The notes beneath the pieces were generated by a model, which saw only the letters and a list, made by a program, of their open reading frames with translations, searched no databases and was not told the origin of the DNA. Of a stretch of DNA of 64,000 nucleotides, positions 34,152 through 42,594 are shown piece by piece (positions within the stretch are counted from its first letter, which is position 1; each line of letters begins with the position of its first letter). Position numbers and translations under genes: made by a program. Source of the stretch: Verrucomicrobium sp. BvORR106 (GTDB lineage: Bacteria > Verrucomicrobiota > Verrucomicrobiia > Verrucomicrobiales > Verrucomicrobiaceae); the NCBI RefSeq assembly GCF_000739655.1, contig NZ_BATR01000096.1, positions 62,001 to 126,000 on the forward strand. The letters are read 5' to 3'.

Positions 34152-35171
34152 ATGACGAGTTCCCCGGTTGAATCCCCGCCTCCATGCGATTTGCCAGCAG
34201 GGATGGCTGAGGCCGTGAATGAGACTGTGGAGGGGGTGGCAGAGGGGCACCCGGTTCCCGTCTTCCGCCAGCTTCGTCTTTTCGCGGCGGAGAATCCCAT
34301 GCGCGCTCGTTTTCCGCGCGCTTTCATGCAGACAGTCCCTCGTGAGCCCGGGGTGTACTACTTTCGTGATGTCGCGGGGAAGTTGCTCTATGTCGGCCAG
34401 TCTCATGAGCTGCGCAAACGAGTGGGAAGCTACCGTCACATTCATCCCGATCGTCATCCGCGCCGGTTGGTGCGGCTGGTTCATCAGGTGAGGCAGATCG
34501 AGTGGGAAATATGCGAGAGTCCAGAAGCTGCCATTGAGCGCGAACGGGTGCTCTTGCTCGAACTCCGCCCGGGGTTTAATCGCGCCGGGGTGTGGAAGCC
34601 GCCGCCTTGGTGGTTGCGCGTGAGTTTGGATACCGGCGTGGAAGGGCAGGGGAATGACTTGTCGCCCCTGCTGCGGGTGGACCTCTGCACCGATGCATCG
34701 CTCATTGCCAATGCCGCTCCGGTTGCTGCTGCCATGGAAGATCTGGTCGGTGAAGGTTCAGGCAGCCCCTTGCGCGCGGAGCGCCAGAGCTTCTTACTGG
34801 GGCCATTTCCTTCCTCTTTCCGCTGGGTGCATGCCGCGATGCTGCGATGCCTGCATCGATGGTTGTTTCCAGAAATCCCGCTGCACGCCCTGCCGGCGGG
34901 GCTCATGAGGGAAAAAGCTCTGCGTCAGGTGGCGTGGGCGCTCCCAACCACGATGACGGCAGAGGAGGTGGCCCGGCAGATCTGTGAGTGCTTCCAGGTA
35001 TCCTCCGGTGACGGCGATTCCACCGCGAGTTCGCTGCTCAGTGCCTTCACCTCGCTCGTTCACGACGACCTACCACCCATGGAGAAAGAGTTTTGGCACT
35101 CCCAGGTGGAAGCTGTGGTGAAGTTTGTGGAGAAGTTGGGCGGGCGCCCGTTAAAGGGGGAGGCTCAGTAA
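34152..35171 (+). CDS. GIY-YIG nuclease domain protein with long C-terminal extension
   Basis: 339 residues. The GIY-YIG domain is at about residues 62-145: EPGVYYFRDVAGKLLYVGQS (GIY and YIG motifs), LRKRVGSYR (catalytic Arg) and PEAAIERERVLLLELRPGFN (Glu). This resembles the UvrC/Cho N-terminal nuclease. The remaining ~190 residues do not look like the UvrC C-terminal nuclease or UvrB-binding region and have no name I recognise. DNA repair is likely but unproven. The stop TAA lies inside the left end of an R2 repeat element (35164-35312), so the original C-terminus may have differed. Confidence 0.8.
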   Translation: MTSSPVESPPPCDLPAGMAEAVNETVEGVAEGHPVPVFRQLRLFAAENPMRARFPRAFMQTVPREPGVYYFRDVAGKLLYVGQSHELRKRVGSYRHIHPDRHPRRLVRLVHQVRQIEWEICESPEAAIERERVLLLELRPGFNRAGVWKPPPWWLRVSLDTGVEGQGNDLSPLLRVDLCTDASLIANAAPVAAAMEDLVGEGSGSPLRAERQSFLLGPFPSSFRWVHAAMLRCLHRWLFPEIPLHALPAGLMREKALRQVAWALPTTMTAEEVARQICECFQVSSGDGDSTASSLLSAFTSLVHDDLPPMEKEFWHSQVEAVVKFVEKLGGRPLKGEAQ

Positions 35172-35312
35172 AAGAAGCGAGGGACATTCTTGTCCCGGTT
35201 CGAGCCGGGTGTCCCATAAGGAGGCCGCGGCGATGTCTGTCGGTCGGTATTGCCTGCCGCTGGATCGTGCGATGAGTCCGGGACTGGAAAGTCCCTGCCT
35301 CCTTTTACTGAG
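35164..35312. repeat. R2 interspersed element, copy 1
   Basis: Inverted ends CTCAGTAAAAG / CTTTTACTGAG bound a 149-bp element. Inside the ends are two small hairpins (GGGACATTCTTGTCCC and GGGACTGGAAAGTCCC). Copies 2 and 3 are at 47654 and 60110. No open reading frame for a transposase. Confidence 0.85.
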
Positions 35313-35376
35313 AGGCGCTGGGCGTACTCCTTCGCTTGACCCGTCCGCCGGGCCTGCTTAGGGAGAGCACAATCTC

Positions 35377-36303
35377 ATGAGCTCCCCCACCAGCCCATCC
35401 ACCGCCCCTGCCTTTGACTCCACCATCCCTGCCATCGGCATCATCGGTGGGAGTGGTCTGTACGACATTGAAGGTCTGACGGACCGCGAGGAGATTCGCG
35501 TGAGCACGCCCTTTGGTGATCCTTCGGACGTGATCGTCACCGGCGTCCTGGCGGGGCGGCGAGTCTATTTCCTGCCCCGACACGGTCGTGGCCATCGTCT
35601 CCTGCCCACGGAACTGCCGCACCGGGCCAACATCTACGCGCTGCGCTCCCTGGGAGTGCGCTTCATCATTGCGGTCACTGCCGTGGGCAGCCTGCGTCAG
35701 GAGTATCGGCCCCGGGACATCGTCCTCCCGCATCAGTTCTTTGACCGGCTTTCCCGCCGGGATCAGCACACTTTCTTTGGTCGTGGGATCGTGGCGCATG
35801 TCGCTTTTGCAGACCCGATCAGCACCGGCTTGCGCCTGCTCCTGGCCGAGGCGGCCCGCGAGGAGGGCGCGACCGTCCACGACGGTGGCACCTACGTCTG
35901 CATGGACGGCCCTGCCTTCTCGACCCGGGCGGAGTCCAATGCGAACCGTCAGCTCGGATTTGACGTCATCGGCATGACCAACCTCCCCGAGGCCAAGCTG
36001 GCCCGTGAGGCGGAGATTGCCCTCGCCACTCTCGCGATGGTGACTGACTACGACTGCTGGAAGATCGAGGAGGAGCCTGTCACGGCCGAGACCGTGGTGG
36101 GGCATCTGCACGCGAACGCTGCCCGGGCAAAAAACATCGTGGCCCGGGTCATTGCCCGTATTCCCACGGTCGCCAGCTGGCCCGAGCACTCCGCGTTGAA
36201 CGGTGCCATGCTTACCCCCCGCAGCTTCTGGCCCTCAGAGACCGTGTCGTCTCTGGAGGCCATTCTCAGCCCGTATCTAGGCGAAGCCGCAACCGGGGAG
36301 TAG
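35377..36303 (+). CDS. mtnP: S-methyl-5'-thioadenosine phosphorylase
   Basis: 308 residues of the purine nucleoside phosphorylase fold. Landmarks: IGIIGGSGLYDIEGL, YFLPRHGRGHRLLPTELPHR (phosphate and base contacts), IIAVTAVGSLRQEYRPRDIV, YVCMDGPAFSTRAESNANRQ and VIGMTNLPEAKLAREAEIAL. It splits methylthioadenosine, a by-product of polyamine synthesis, to adenine and methylthioribose-1-phosphate. TNLPEAKLA is typical of MTAP-type members rather than inosine/guanosine phosphorylases. The gene starts shortly after an R2 element, with a CT-rich leader. Confidence 0.92.
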   Translation: MSSPTSPSTAPAFDSTIPAIGIIGGSGLYDIEGLTDREEIRVSTPFGDPSDVIVTGVLAGRRVYFLPRHGRGHRLLPTELPHRANIYALRSLGVRFIIAVTAVGSLRQEYRPRDIVLPHQFFDRLSRRDQHTFFGRGIVAHVAFADPISTGLRLLLAEAAREEGATVHDGGTYVCMDGPAFSTRAESNANRQLGFDVIGMTNLPEAKLAREAEIALATLAMVTDYDCWKIEEEPVTAETVVGHLHANAARAKNIVARVIARIPTVASWPEHSALNGAMLTPRSFWPSETVSSLEAILSPYLGEAATGE

Positions 36304-36422
36304 AGCTACGTGGCCCTGACCATGCACCTCGAGCATTTTCCGCCTTTTCAACCCGGAGGGATCGTTTACGGTGCTTAACCAATCCGCCCCCCCCATTTCA
36401 CCTTAAAAGATTTTTTCATCAC

Positions 36423-37421
36423 GTGACCAAACCTCGCATGCTATTCTCCCTCTGGCTCAGTGTCATCCTCGCAGGTGGGCAAACGGGTTGCTCCGTGCTG
36501 AAGAAGGAACCGCAGGTGGTCACGCCTGCACCCATCCAGAGTCGGCCCACGCCGCCGCCCAACACGGGAGGTGGTCTCAAACGTGGTCTGCAGAACCCGG
36601 ATTTCTACCAGATCCCCAAGGTCCCGCCGCCGGGAGCCCGTTACTCGTACTCCTCGGTGCGCGTGAACGGCCCGTACATCGCGATGACGTTTGACGATGG
36701 CCCGCACCCCACGAATACGCCGCGGCTGCTGAACATGCTGAAGGAGCGCAACATCAAGGCGACCTTCTATGTGGTGGGGCAGCTGGCACGGGAATACCCC
36801 AACATCATCCGCCGCATCCTGGCGGAAGGGCACGAAATCGGTAACCACACCTACTCCCACCCCATCCTCACCAAGGTGTCTGACGACCGGATCCGCAAGG
36901 AACTGGGGGATACCCACAAGGCACTGGTGGACATCGCTGGCTATCATCCCCGCACCATGCGCCCTCCTGGTGGCGGCACCAATGCCCGCCTGAAGCAGTG
37001 GTTCCATGACGAGTACGGCTACAGCACCATCATGTGGAGTGTGGATCCCATGGACTGGAAGCGCCCGGGCGTGAGCGTCGTCACCAGCCGACTGGTGAAC
37101 GGGGCCCATCCTGGTGCCATCCTCCTGGCACACGATCTGCATGCTCCTACCATCGACGCCATGCCCAACACGCTGGATGGCCTCCTCTCCAAAGGTTACC
37201 GCTTCGTCACCGTGAGCCAGCTCATCAACATGGAAGTGGCAGCGCCCGCCGGTGGTGCTGCTGTGACCGGCAACGCGGCCCCGGCAGGCAATGCCCCGGC
37301 ACCGTTGCCAGGTCTGGGCTCTCCCATGAGCGCCCCGGCCCCGTCCGCAGCTCCTGGCGTGGGGTTCCCCCAGCAGCTGCCGTCAGAGGCACCTCTGGCC
37401 CCGGCGCCTGGCGGTTTCTAA
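36423..37421 (+). CDS. Exported polysaccharide deacetylase (NodB domain)
   Basis: 332 residues. The NodB homology domain shows YIAMTFDDGPHPTNTPRLLN (Asp-Asp), KATFYVVGQLA, EGHEIGNHTYSHP (metal-binding HxxxH), MRPPGGGTN and HPGAILLAHDLHAPTIDA. These residues bind a divalent metal and catalyse N-deacetylation of peptidoglycan, chitin-like or exopolysaccharide GlcNAc. The N-terminus is a signal sequence; Cys23 (GGQTGC) may be lipidated, although the lipobox is weak. The C-terminal 80 residues are Ala/Pro-rich. A GTG at 36423 is chosen because it keeps the basic n-region; ATG 36438 is the alternative. Confidence 0.88.
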   Translation: MTKPRMLFSLWLSVILAGGQTGCSVLKKEPQVVTPAPIQSRPTPPPNTGGGLKRGLQNPDFYQIPKVPPPGARYSYSSVRVNGPYIAMTFDDGPHPTNTPRLLNMLKERNIKATFYVVGQLAREYPNIIRRILAEGHEIGNHTYSHPILTKVSDDRIRKELGDTHKALVDIAGYHPRTMRPPGGGTNARLKQWFHDEYGYSTIMWSVDPMDWKRPGVSVVTSRLVNGAHPGAILLAHDLHAPTIDAMPNTLDGLLSKGYRFVTVSQLINMEVAAPAGGAAVTGNAAPAGNAPAPLPGLGSPMSAPAPSAAPGVGFPQQLPSEAPLAPAPGGF

Positions 37422-37526
37422 GAAGTGATTTCTCCACCTTCCGCACCCTCCCGCCTCCGCTTCAGTTTTAACCTCACCCTCCCATCCCCAGAGGCCCCAT
37501 GCAGAAAGGAGACGCAACGGAGCAGG

Positions 37527-39269
37527 ATGATCGGTGAGGAGTATTTCGACCTGCGTTCCCGTCTCGGCGCCGCCCTCTATTCGCTCAAGGCCCTCGTGCC
37601 TGAGCTCGGGGCGGGGCCGGAGGAGGCGGGCATTCTGGAGAACCTGGTCAACAGCCTCAAGGACCCCTTCGTCTTCGTGGTGGTGGGGGAGGTGAATGTG
37701 GGCAAGTCCACTTTCCTGAATGCGCTCTTCGGTACCGATCTCACGAAGACCGGCATCGTCCCCACCACGGACAAGATTTTCTTCTTCAAGCATGGCCCGC
37801 AGCTCCGCCATGTGCCGGTGAGCCGCACGCTGGAGGAGGTGTACGCTCCGGTGGAGTTCCTCAAGGACTTCCACATTGTGGACACGCCGGGGACGAACTC
37901 GATTGAAAACGAGCATCAGGAAATAACGGAGCGCTTTGTCCCTCTGGCGGACATGGTGATCTTCGTGTTCTCCGCGATGAACCCCTGGGGGGCCTCCACC
38001 TGGCAGTTCCTGGACAAGGTGCACCGCCAGTGGATGCGGCACGTCATCTTCGTGCTCCAGCAGGCGGATCTGCGCACTCCTGAGGAGATTGTCTCCATCC
38101 AGCAGTACATGCTGCAGCTTTGCCGTCAGCGTTTTGGGCGGGAGTTTCCCGTGTTTCCTGTCTCGGCCAAGCGCGCCTATCTGGCCCGCAGTTCCGGGCT
38201 GGACCGGGAGAAGCTCATGGAGGAGAGCGGCTATCCCCGCCTGGAGCAGCACATCTCTGACTGCATCGGCGGCAGTGGTCCGCGCCTGGGGAAGCTGGGC
38301 AATGCCCTCCGTATCGCCCAGACCATGGTGGGCAAGCTGGCCACCCAGTCCGCCACCCGCATCGCTGCACGTGAGCGTAAGCAGGCTGGCCTGGCCACGA
38401 TCGAGACGGAGCTCGCCACGCGTCAGGACCGTACGCTCACGAAGCTCAGCGCCGCCGTGGACGCTACAGAGCACGACTTCACCTGGCTGGCGGAAGAGCT
38501 GTTGAGGCACCTCGAAGTCCTCTTCGACCAGAAGCTGGCGTTTAAGTGCACGTTCAAGGAGCGCCGCTCCGTCGTGGGCGTGGAAAAGGTCCTGCGTGAC
38601 AAACTGGACGTTCCCTCCAGCCAGCGGTGGGAGCAGAGCGCTTCCATCCTGGAGGATGATCTGAATGAGGCTGCCGATCACCTCGCCCGTCACATGACGG
38701 AGGAGCTACGGGTGCAGCTCCATGAAGACCTGCGTCAGTCTCCCGCCTTCTGGAAAAAGTACAAATCCACTTTCGCCACCAACACCGGTGCTCTGGTAAA
38801 CCGCGTCATCAAGGCGGTGGGTATTGAGGCGGAACTCGCCCCCGCCCTGGCGAACTCCCGCCAGATGATGATCTGGATGGTGCTCGTTGGTGTTGTTTCC
38901 GCGATCTCTGCCGGCATCTTCACCGGACTGGGCCACTGGGGCGTAGGCCTCGGGGCGCTCGGTGCCGGTTCGCTCATGGCCTGGCTTCTCTGGCTGGCCT
39001 GTGGGCGCGTCTTTGCCACCACGAGGAAGGCCGCAACTTTCAAACTCAACGCCGCCCGCCCCGAGCTGCGCCACCAGCTTCACCTGCACACGCAGGAGGA
39101 GGTGAGGGAGCTCTACGCCGGTCTCCATCGCATCCTCGCCCCCACCCGCGAAAAGCTGTCTGATCAGCAGAAGCGCCAGACCTTCCAACACGAGAACCTC
39201 GGCAAACTGGACGTTAATTTCAAAGAACTCGACGCCAAGATGGCAGGGTTGGTGGCCCGGGGTGTTTGA
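37527..39269 (+). CDS. Bacterial dynamin-like GTPase
   Basis: 580 residues from the ATG at 37527. The GTPase domain has a P-loop at 54-62 (GEVNVGKST), the switch PTTDKIFFF, IVDTPGTNS (119-122) and a diverged G4 (VLQQADLRT instead of TKxD). A long helical region follows (about 260-430). Two close hydrophobic helices (MMIWMVLVGVVSAISAGIF and VGLGALGAGSLMAWLLWLAC, near 450-505) insert into membrane, and a helical tail ends the protein. This is the layout of bacterial dynamin-like proteins that remodel or fuse membranes. Codons before 37527 are a CT-rich leader. Confidence 0.85.
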   Translation: MIGEEYFDLRSRLGAALYSLKALVPELGAGPEEAGILENLVNSLKDPFVFVVVGEVNVGKSTFLNALFGTDLTKTGIVPTTDKIFFFKHGPQLRHVPVSRTLEEVYAPVEFLKDFHIVDTPGTNSIENEHQEITERFVPLADMVIFVFSAMNPWGASTWQFLDKVHRQWMRHVIFVLQQADLRTPEEIVSIQQYMLQLCRQRFGREFPVFPVSAKRAYLARSSGLDREKLMEESGYPRLEQHISDCIGGSGPRLGKLGNALRIAQTMVGKLATQSATRIAARERKQAGLATIETELATRQDRTLTKLSAAVDATEHDFTWLAEELLRHLEVLFDQKLAFKCTFKERRSVVGVEKVLRDKLDVPSSQRWEQSASILEDDLNEAADHLARHMTEELRVQLHEDLRQSPAFWKKYKSTFATNTGALVNRVIKAVGIEAELAPALANSRQMMIWMVLVGVVSAISAGIFTGLGHWGVGLGALGAGSLMAWLLWLACGRVFATTRKAATFKLNAARPELRHQLHLHTQEEVRELYAGLHRILAPTREKLSDQQKRQTFQHENLGKLDVNFKELDAKMAGLVARGV

Positions 39270-39443
39270 GAGCGGGGGAGCGGTCGGGGAGCTATGGGGG
39301 GCTTGGGAGTGATTCGCTTCGGATTCCAGTGCGTCAGTGGGCAGTGGTCAGTGCGTCAAGGCTTTGGATGCGCCATGATGGGAGGAGGTGCTTCGGGCCT
39401 GCGGTTGTCGGAAGTTGGGTCCTTTATTTTGATTCTGCCCCCA

Positions 39444-39482
39444 TCCTGTTAATCTCTTCTAAATCTTGTTAATCCTGTCTCT
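39444..39482. repeat. ACAGGATTAACAAGATT repeat at the 3' end of the antiporter gene
   Basis: Minus-strand reading ACAGGATTAACAAGATTTAG then AAGAGATTAACAGGATGG. It contains the TAA stop of the antiporter gene (39471-39469). The same motif holds the stop of the gene ending at 50170. Confidence 0.85.
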
Positions 39483-41241
39483 CTGAGCGTCCATCTTCCC
39501 CTGATCCGCTCTCCAGTTCGTGGTAGATGCCCTCGGCATAGCGCAACATTGAGGTGGCGGCCTCAGATTCATCCTGCACGACGGCGGTGGCACCGCGATC
39601 CAGCAGGCGTCCGCGGTCGGAGGCAAAGCGACTGCGGGCAAGGATGGGCACCTCCGCGTTGAACTCCTTCACGAGTTGAATGGCCTCGAAGGCGATGCGC
39701 GCATCAGGGAAGGTGAAGGCGACCAGGCTCGCGTCATTGAGCCGTGCTAGCTCCCAGGTCTCGCGCTGAGCAGCATCGGCATAAAGCACAGAGATGCCCT
39801 GGCGCTTCAGCGTGCGCACGGTGTCCACATTCAGCTCGATCACCAGCACCTCGATGCCGTATTTCGACAGGGACCTGTGTAGGGCCGTGCCGACGTGACC
39901 GTACCCGCACAGCACCGCATGGCCGCGCAGGGATTTGATCTTCTGCTTGTAGTCCGCATCCGCCAAGGAGGACTTCTTTGCTTTCACGTAGCCCTTGCGC
40001 TCCAGCCAGTCGGCGATGTTTGGCACCGCTCGCATCAGGGTGGGCACCAGAGCCATGGAGATGGCGCCGGAGGTGTTGAAGACCTGCACAAAGACATCAT
40101 CCCACGGCATCAGTGCCTTGGACCGAGTCACGAGAATGAGTGAGAACTCTCCCGCGGAAGCCAGTGCCGCGGTGGTCATCAGGCCCGCGCGCCAGGTCAG
40201 ATGCAGCGCCCGGCACGCCAGAGCGACGATGGCTGCCTTCACCACGATGAGCGCAAGCGTGAATGCCACCACTGACGGCAAGTTCTGGGAGAGAATACTC
40301 ACATCAATAGTCAGGCCGATGGAGACAAAGAAAAGGGTCAGGAACAGGTCCTTGAAGGGGAGGATGTCTGCCATGACGCGGTGGCTATAGATGGATCCAC
40401 TGGCCACCAGACCTGCCACAAAGGCTCCCAAGGCCGGGCTCAACCCGAGTGCGGCAGCCAGACAGGTGACGCCTGCGCAAAGCGCCACCACCATGAGGGT
40501 AAAGAGCTCCCGGCTCCGGGTGTTGGACACCGCCAGCATCACCCGCGGCACTACGTAGCGGCCCAGCAGCCAAACCGCGACGGCGAAGATGGCGCCGTTT
40601 CCGACTGTGCCCGCCAGAGATCCCCATAGATGCGAGTCCTCCCCGCCCCCTGAGGCGGACTTGCTCAGTGCGGGCAGCAGCACCATGAAGAAGATCACCA
40701 GCAGATCCTGGAACAGGGCGATCCCCAGCGTCGCCCGACTCGCCGGACCCGCCGGGATGCCCAGACTCTGAAAGGTCTTCATACTCACCGCCGTGGAGCT
40801 CACGGCCACTGCCACGGCCGCCACCAGGGCTTGCACGACGCTGAAGTCGCACAGTTTGAACACCGCGAAGGCCAGCAGCATCGTCAAACCGCACTGAATG
40901 CCGCCGCCGACAAAGGAGGTGTGTCGCAGGTGCTTCAACTCCGCCAGGGAGAACTCAATGCCAATGGTGAACATCAGCAGCACCACTCCCACCTCGGCGA
41001 AGCCCGACATGCTGTGGTGGAACTCCGGTCCTGCCAATTCCAGCAAGCCTGAATTCGCCGCCGCGACCCCGCACAGGAAGTACCCGATGAGCAGCGACTG
41101 CTGAAATCTCACCAGCGCAAGCGACACCAACACCAGCGAGGTGAGGAGTAGCGCCAGGATGATCAGCATGGGGGACACCCCCTCCGCGATGGCCAGCAGG
41201 CCCCCGTTCATGAGTTGAGCAAGCGAATTGAGAAACTCCAT
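39469..41241 (-). CDS. Kef-type cation/proton antiporter with RCK (TrkA-N) domain
   Basis: 590 residues from the ATG at 41241. The N-terminal ~390 residues are a CPA2-type sodium/proton-exchanger membrane domain (FAEVGVVLLMFTIGIEFSLA, LGIALFQDLLVIFFMVLLPA, LGLSPALGAFVAGLVASGS, LFFVSIGLTIDVSIL). The C-terminal RCK domain begins RGHAVLCGYGHVGTALHRSL and contains VLVIELNVDTVRTLK for nucleotide binding. Such proteins exchange potassium or sodium for protons and affect pH or electrophile stress. No KefF/KefG partner is adjacent. The final Arg-Gln-Asp-stop is encoded by a repeat motif also ending the protein at 49709-50170. Confidence 0.9.
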   Translation of the reverse strand: MEFLNSLAQLMNGGLLAIAEGVSPMLIILALLLTSLVLVSLALVRFQQSLLIGYFLCGVAAANSGLLELAGPEFHHSMSGFAEVGVVLLMFTIGIEFSLAELKHLRHTSFVGGGIQCGLTMLLAFAVFKLCDFSVVQALVAAVAVAVSSTAVSMKTFQSLGIPAGPASRATLGIALFQDLLVIFFMVLLPALSKSASGGGEDSHLWGSLAGTVGNGAIFAVAVWLLGRYVVPRVMLAVSNTRSRELFTLMVVALCAGVTCLAAALGLSPALGAFVAGLVASGSIYSHRVMADILPFKDLFLTLFFVSIGLTIDVSILSQNLPSVVAFTLALIVVKAAIVALACRALHLTWRAGLMTTAALASAGEFSLILVTRSKALMPWDDVFVQVFNTSGAISMALVPTLMRAVPNIADWLERKGYVKAKKSSLADADYKQKIKSLRGHAVLCGYGHVGTALHRSLSKYGIEVLVIELNVDTVRTLKRQGISVLYADAAQRETWELARLNDASLVAFTFPDARIAFEAIQLVKEFNAEVPILARSRFASDRGRLLDRGATAVVQDESEAATSMLRYAEGIYHELESGSGEDGRSERQD

Positions 41242-41288
41242 GGTACGTCCCTGCACAAACAACGGAAAAGGGAGAGGCGCAAGCTGGA

Positions 41289-41583
41289 GGTTGAGACGCT
41301 GCGCTGGTTGAGACGCTGGCGCTGGTTGAGACGCTGCGCTGGTTGAGGCGCTGCGCTGGTTGAGACGCTGGCGCTGGTTGAGACGGCTGCGCTGGTTGAG
41401 ACGGCTGCGCTGGTTGAGACGGCTGCGCTGGTTGAGACGGCTGCGCCTGGTTGAGATGGCTGCGCCTGGTTCATACGCCGACGCTTTCTTCCCTGACCTC
41501 CTCCCAATCCAGCGAAGCGCCTCAACAGGCCGCTTGCGGCCCCCTCAACCAGCGTAGCGTCTCAACCAGCGCAGCGTCTCAAC
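41289..41583. repeat. 17-19-nt tandem array GGTTGAGACG(G)CTGCGCT with inverted partner units
   Basis: About 11-12 direct units run from 41289 to about 41485 (17, 18 and 19 nt long). Three units in the opposite orientation are at about 41511-41583 (AGCGTAGCGTCTCAACC and similar). The two halves could fold into a long hairpin. It lies between the divergent antiporter and cdsA genes. Isolated related units appear at about 9587-9612 and 13163-13190. Confidence 0.85.
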
Positions 41584-41631
41584 TAAAAAAGGGTTGTTCG
41601 AGAGCCCTCTTTCAGCTTGGTTTAGGCTTCA

Positions 41632-42531
41632 ATGCCCGCTTCTCCCTCTGCCTCCGATTCCGCCAGCCCAGCCCCCAGCAAAGCTCAGGTGTTTCGGGTC
41701 CGGCTCACCAGCACACTTATCCTGTGGGCGCTCATCAGCGTGGCCCTGTGGTTGCAGCTGGACTCCGTACTCGTAGGCATCGTGGGGCTGCTGGGAATTC
41801 TCGGCACTTGGGAGTACTTCAGGCTGCAGAATGCCGATGCCCAGTCCCGGGACTTCACCCGTCTGGCAGTCTCCGTTTCCTTTGTTTATTGGGTGGCTAC
41901 CGGCCTGCTGACCGTGCCCGGGCACCGGGAGCCGCCGTGGTGGCTGGATGCTGCCATGCTGGTGGTCACTTTGCACGGTGCCTTTTACTTGAGCTTCCGC
42001 ACAGCACTGGATGGGGCCAATACGCTCCGCCGCATTCAGAATCTCGTGTTTGGCATGGTGTACACCACTTTCCTGGCGGGGTTCATGACGCGGTTGCTCT
42101 TCTTTGAAGGGGCCGCGAGCGGTCGCCACCTGCTGCTGCTGTTCGTCATGACGACCAAGTTCGGCGATATGGGGGCGTACGCGATCGGCTCTTTGATCGG
42201 AAAGCACAAGATGATCCCTCACATCAGTCCGGCCAAGACCTGGCAAGGCTTTGGGGGAGCCATCGCTGGCAGTTACATCGCGATGGTGATCATGATGCTG
42301 ATCGTGCCGGAAAAGCTGGCCCCGCTTACCTGGGGACACGCCCTCATCCTGGCTCCGCTCCTCAGCATCTCAGGCGTGGCAGGGGATCTTGCCGAGTCTG
42401 TGTTGAAGCGGTGTCATTCCATCAAAGACTCCGGGCACAAGCTTCCTGGGATCGGTGGGATTCTGGACCTCACGGACAGCCTCATCTTCACCGCCCCCGT
42501 GGCCTACTGCTACCTGAAGTCCATTTCCTGA
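41632..42531 (+). CDS. cdsA: Phosphatidate cytidylyltransferase
   Basis: 299 residues with about seven membrane helices. The C-terminal signature is clear: SGVAGDLAESVLKRCHSIKD, SGHKLPGIGGILDLTDSLIF. It varies from the textbook pattern (GIGGILDLTDS in place of GHGGxxDRxD). MTTKFGDMGAYAIGSLIGKH and ISPAKTWQGFGGAI are also CdsA-like. It makes CDP-diacylglycerol for phospholipid synthesis, the substrate of pssA at 8586. It is directly followed by dxr (63 bp), a common bacterial arrangement. Confidence 0.92.
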   Translation: MPASPSASDSASPAPSKAQVFRVRLTSTLILWALISVALWLQLDSVLVGIVGLLGILGTWEYFRLQNADAQSRDFTRLAVSVSFVYWVATGLLTVPGHREPPWWLDAAMLVVTLHGAFYLSFRTALDGANTLRRIQNLVFGMVYTTFLAGFMTRLLFFEGAASGRHLLLLFVMTTKFGDMGAYAIGSLIGKHKMIPHISPAKTWQGFGGAIAGSYIAMVIMMLIVPEKLAPLTWGHALILAPLLSISGVAGDLAESVLKRCHSIKDSGHKLPGIGGILDLTDSLIFTAPVAYCYLKSIS

Positions 42532-42594
42532 CGCGGACTTTCCATTTCGTCCCTCCCGGAATCAAGCACCCGTCTTCCGCTTCCAGTCTCCTGC

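Noticed and set aside
41289-41485. Tandem array considered as a CRISPR
   Set aside because: Units are contiguous with no unique spacers, only 17-19 nt long, and no cas genes are present.
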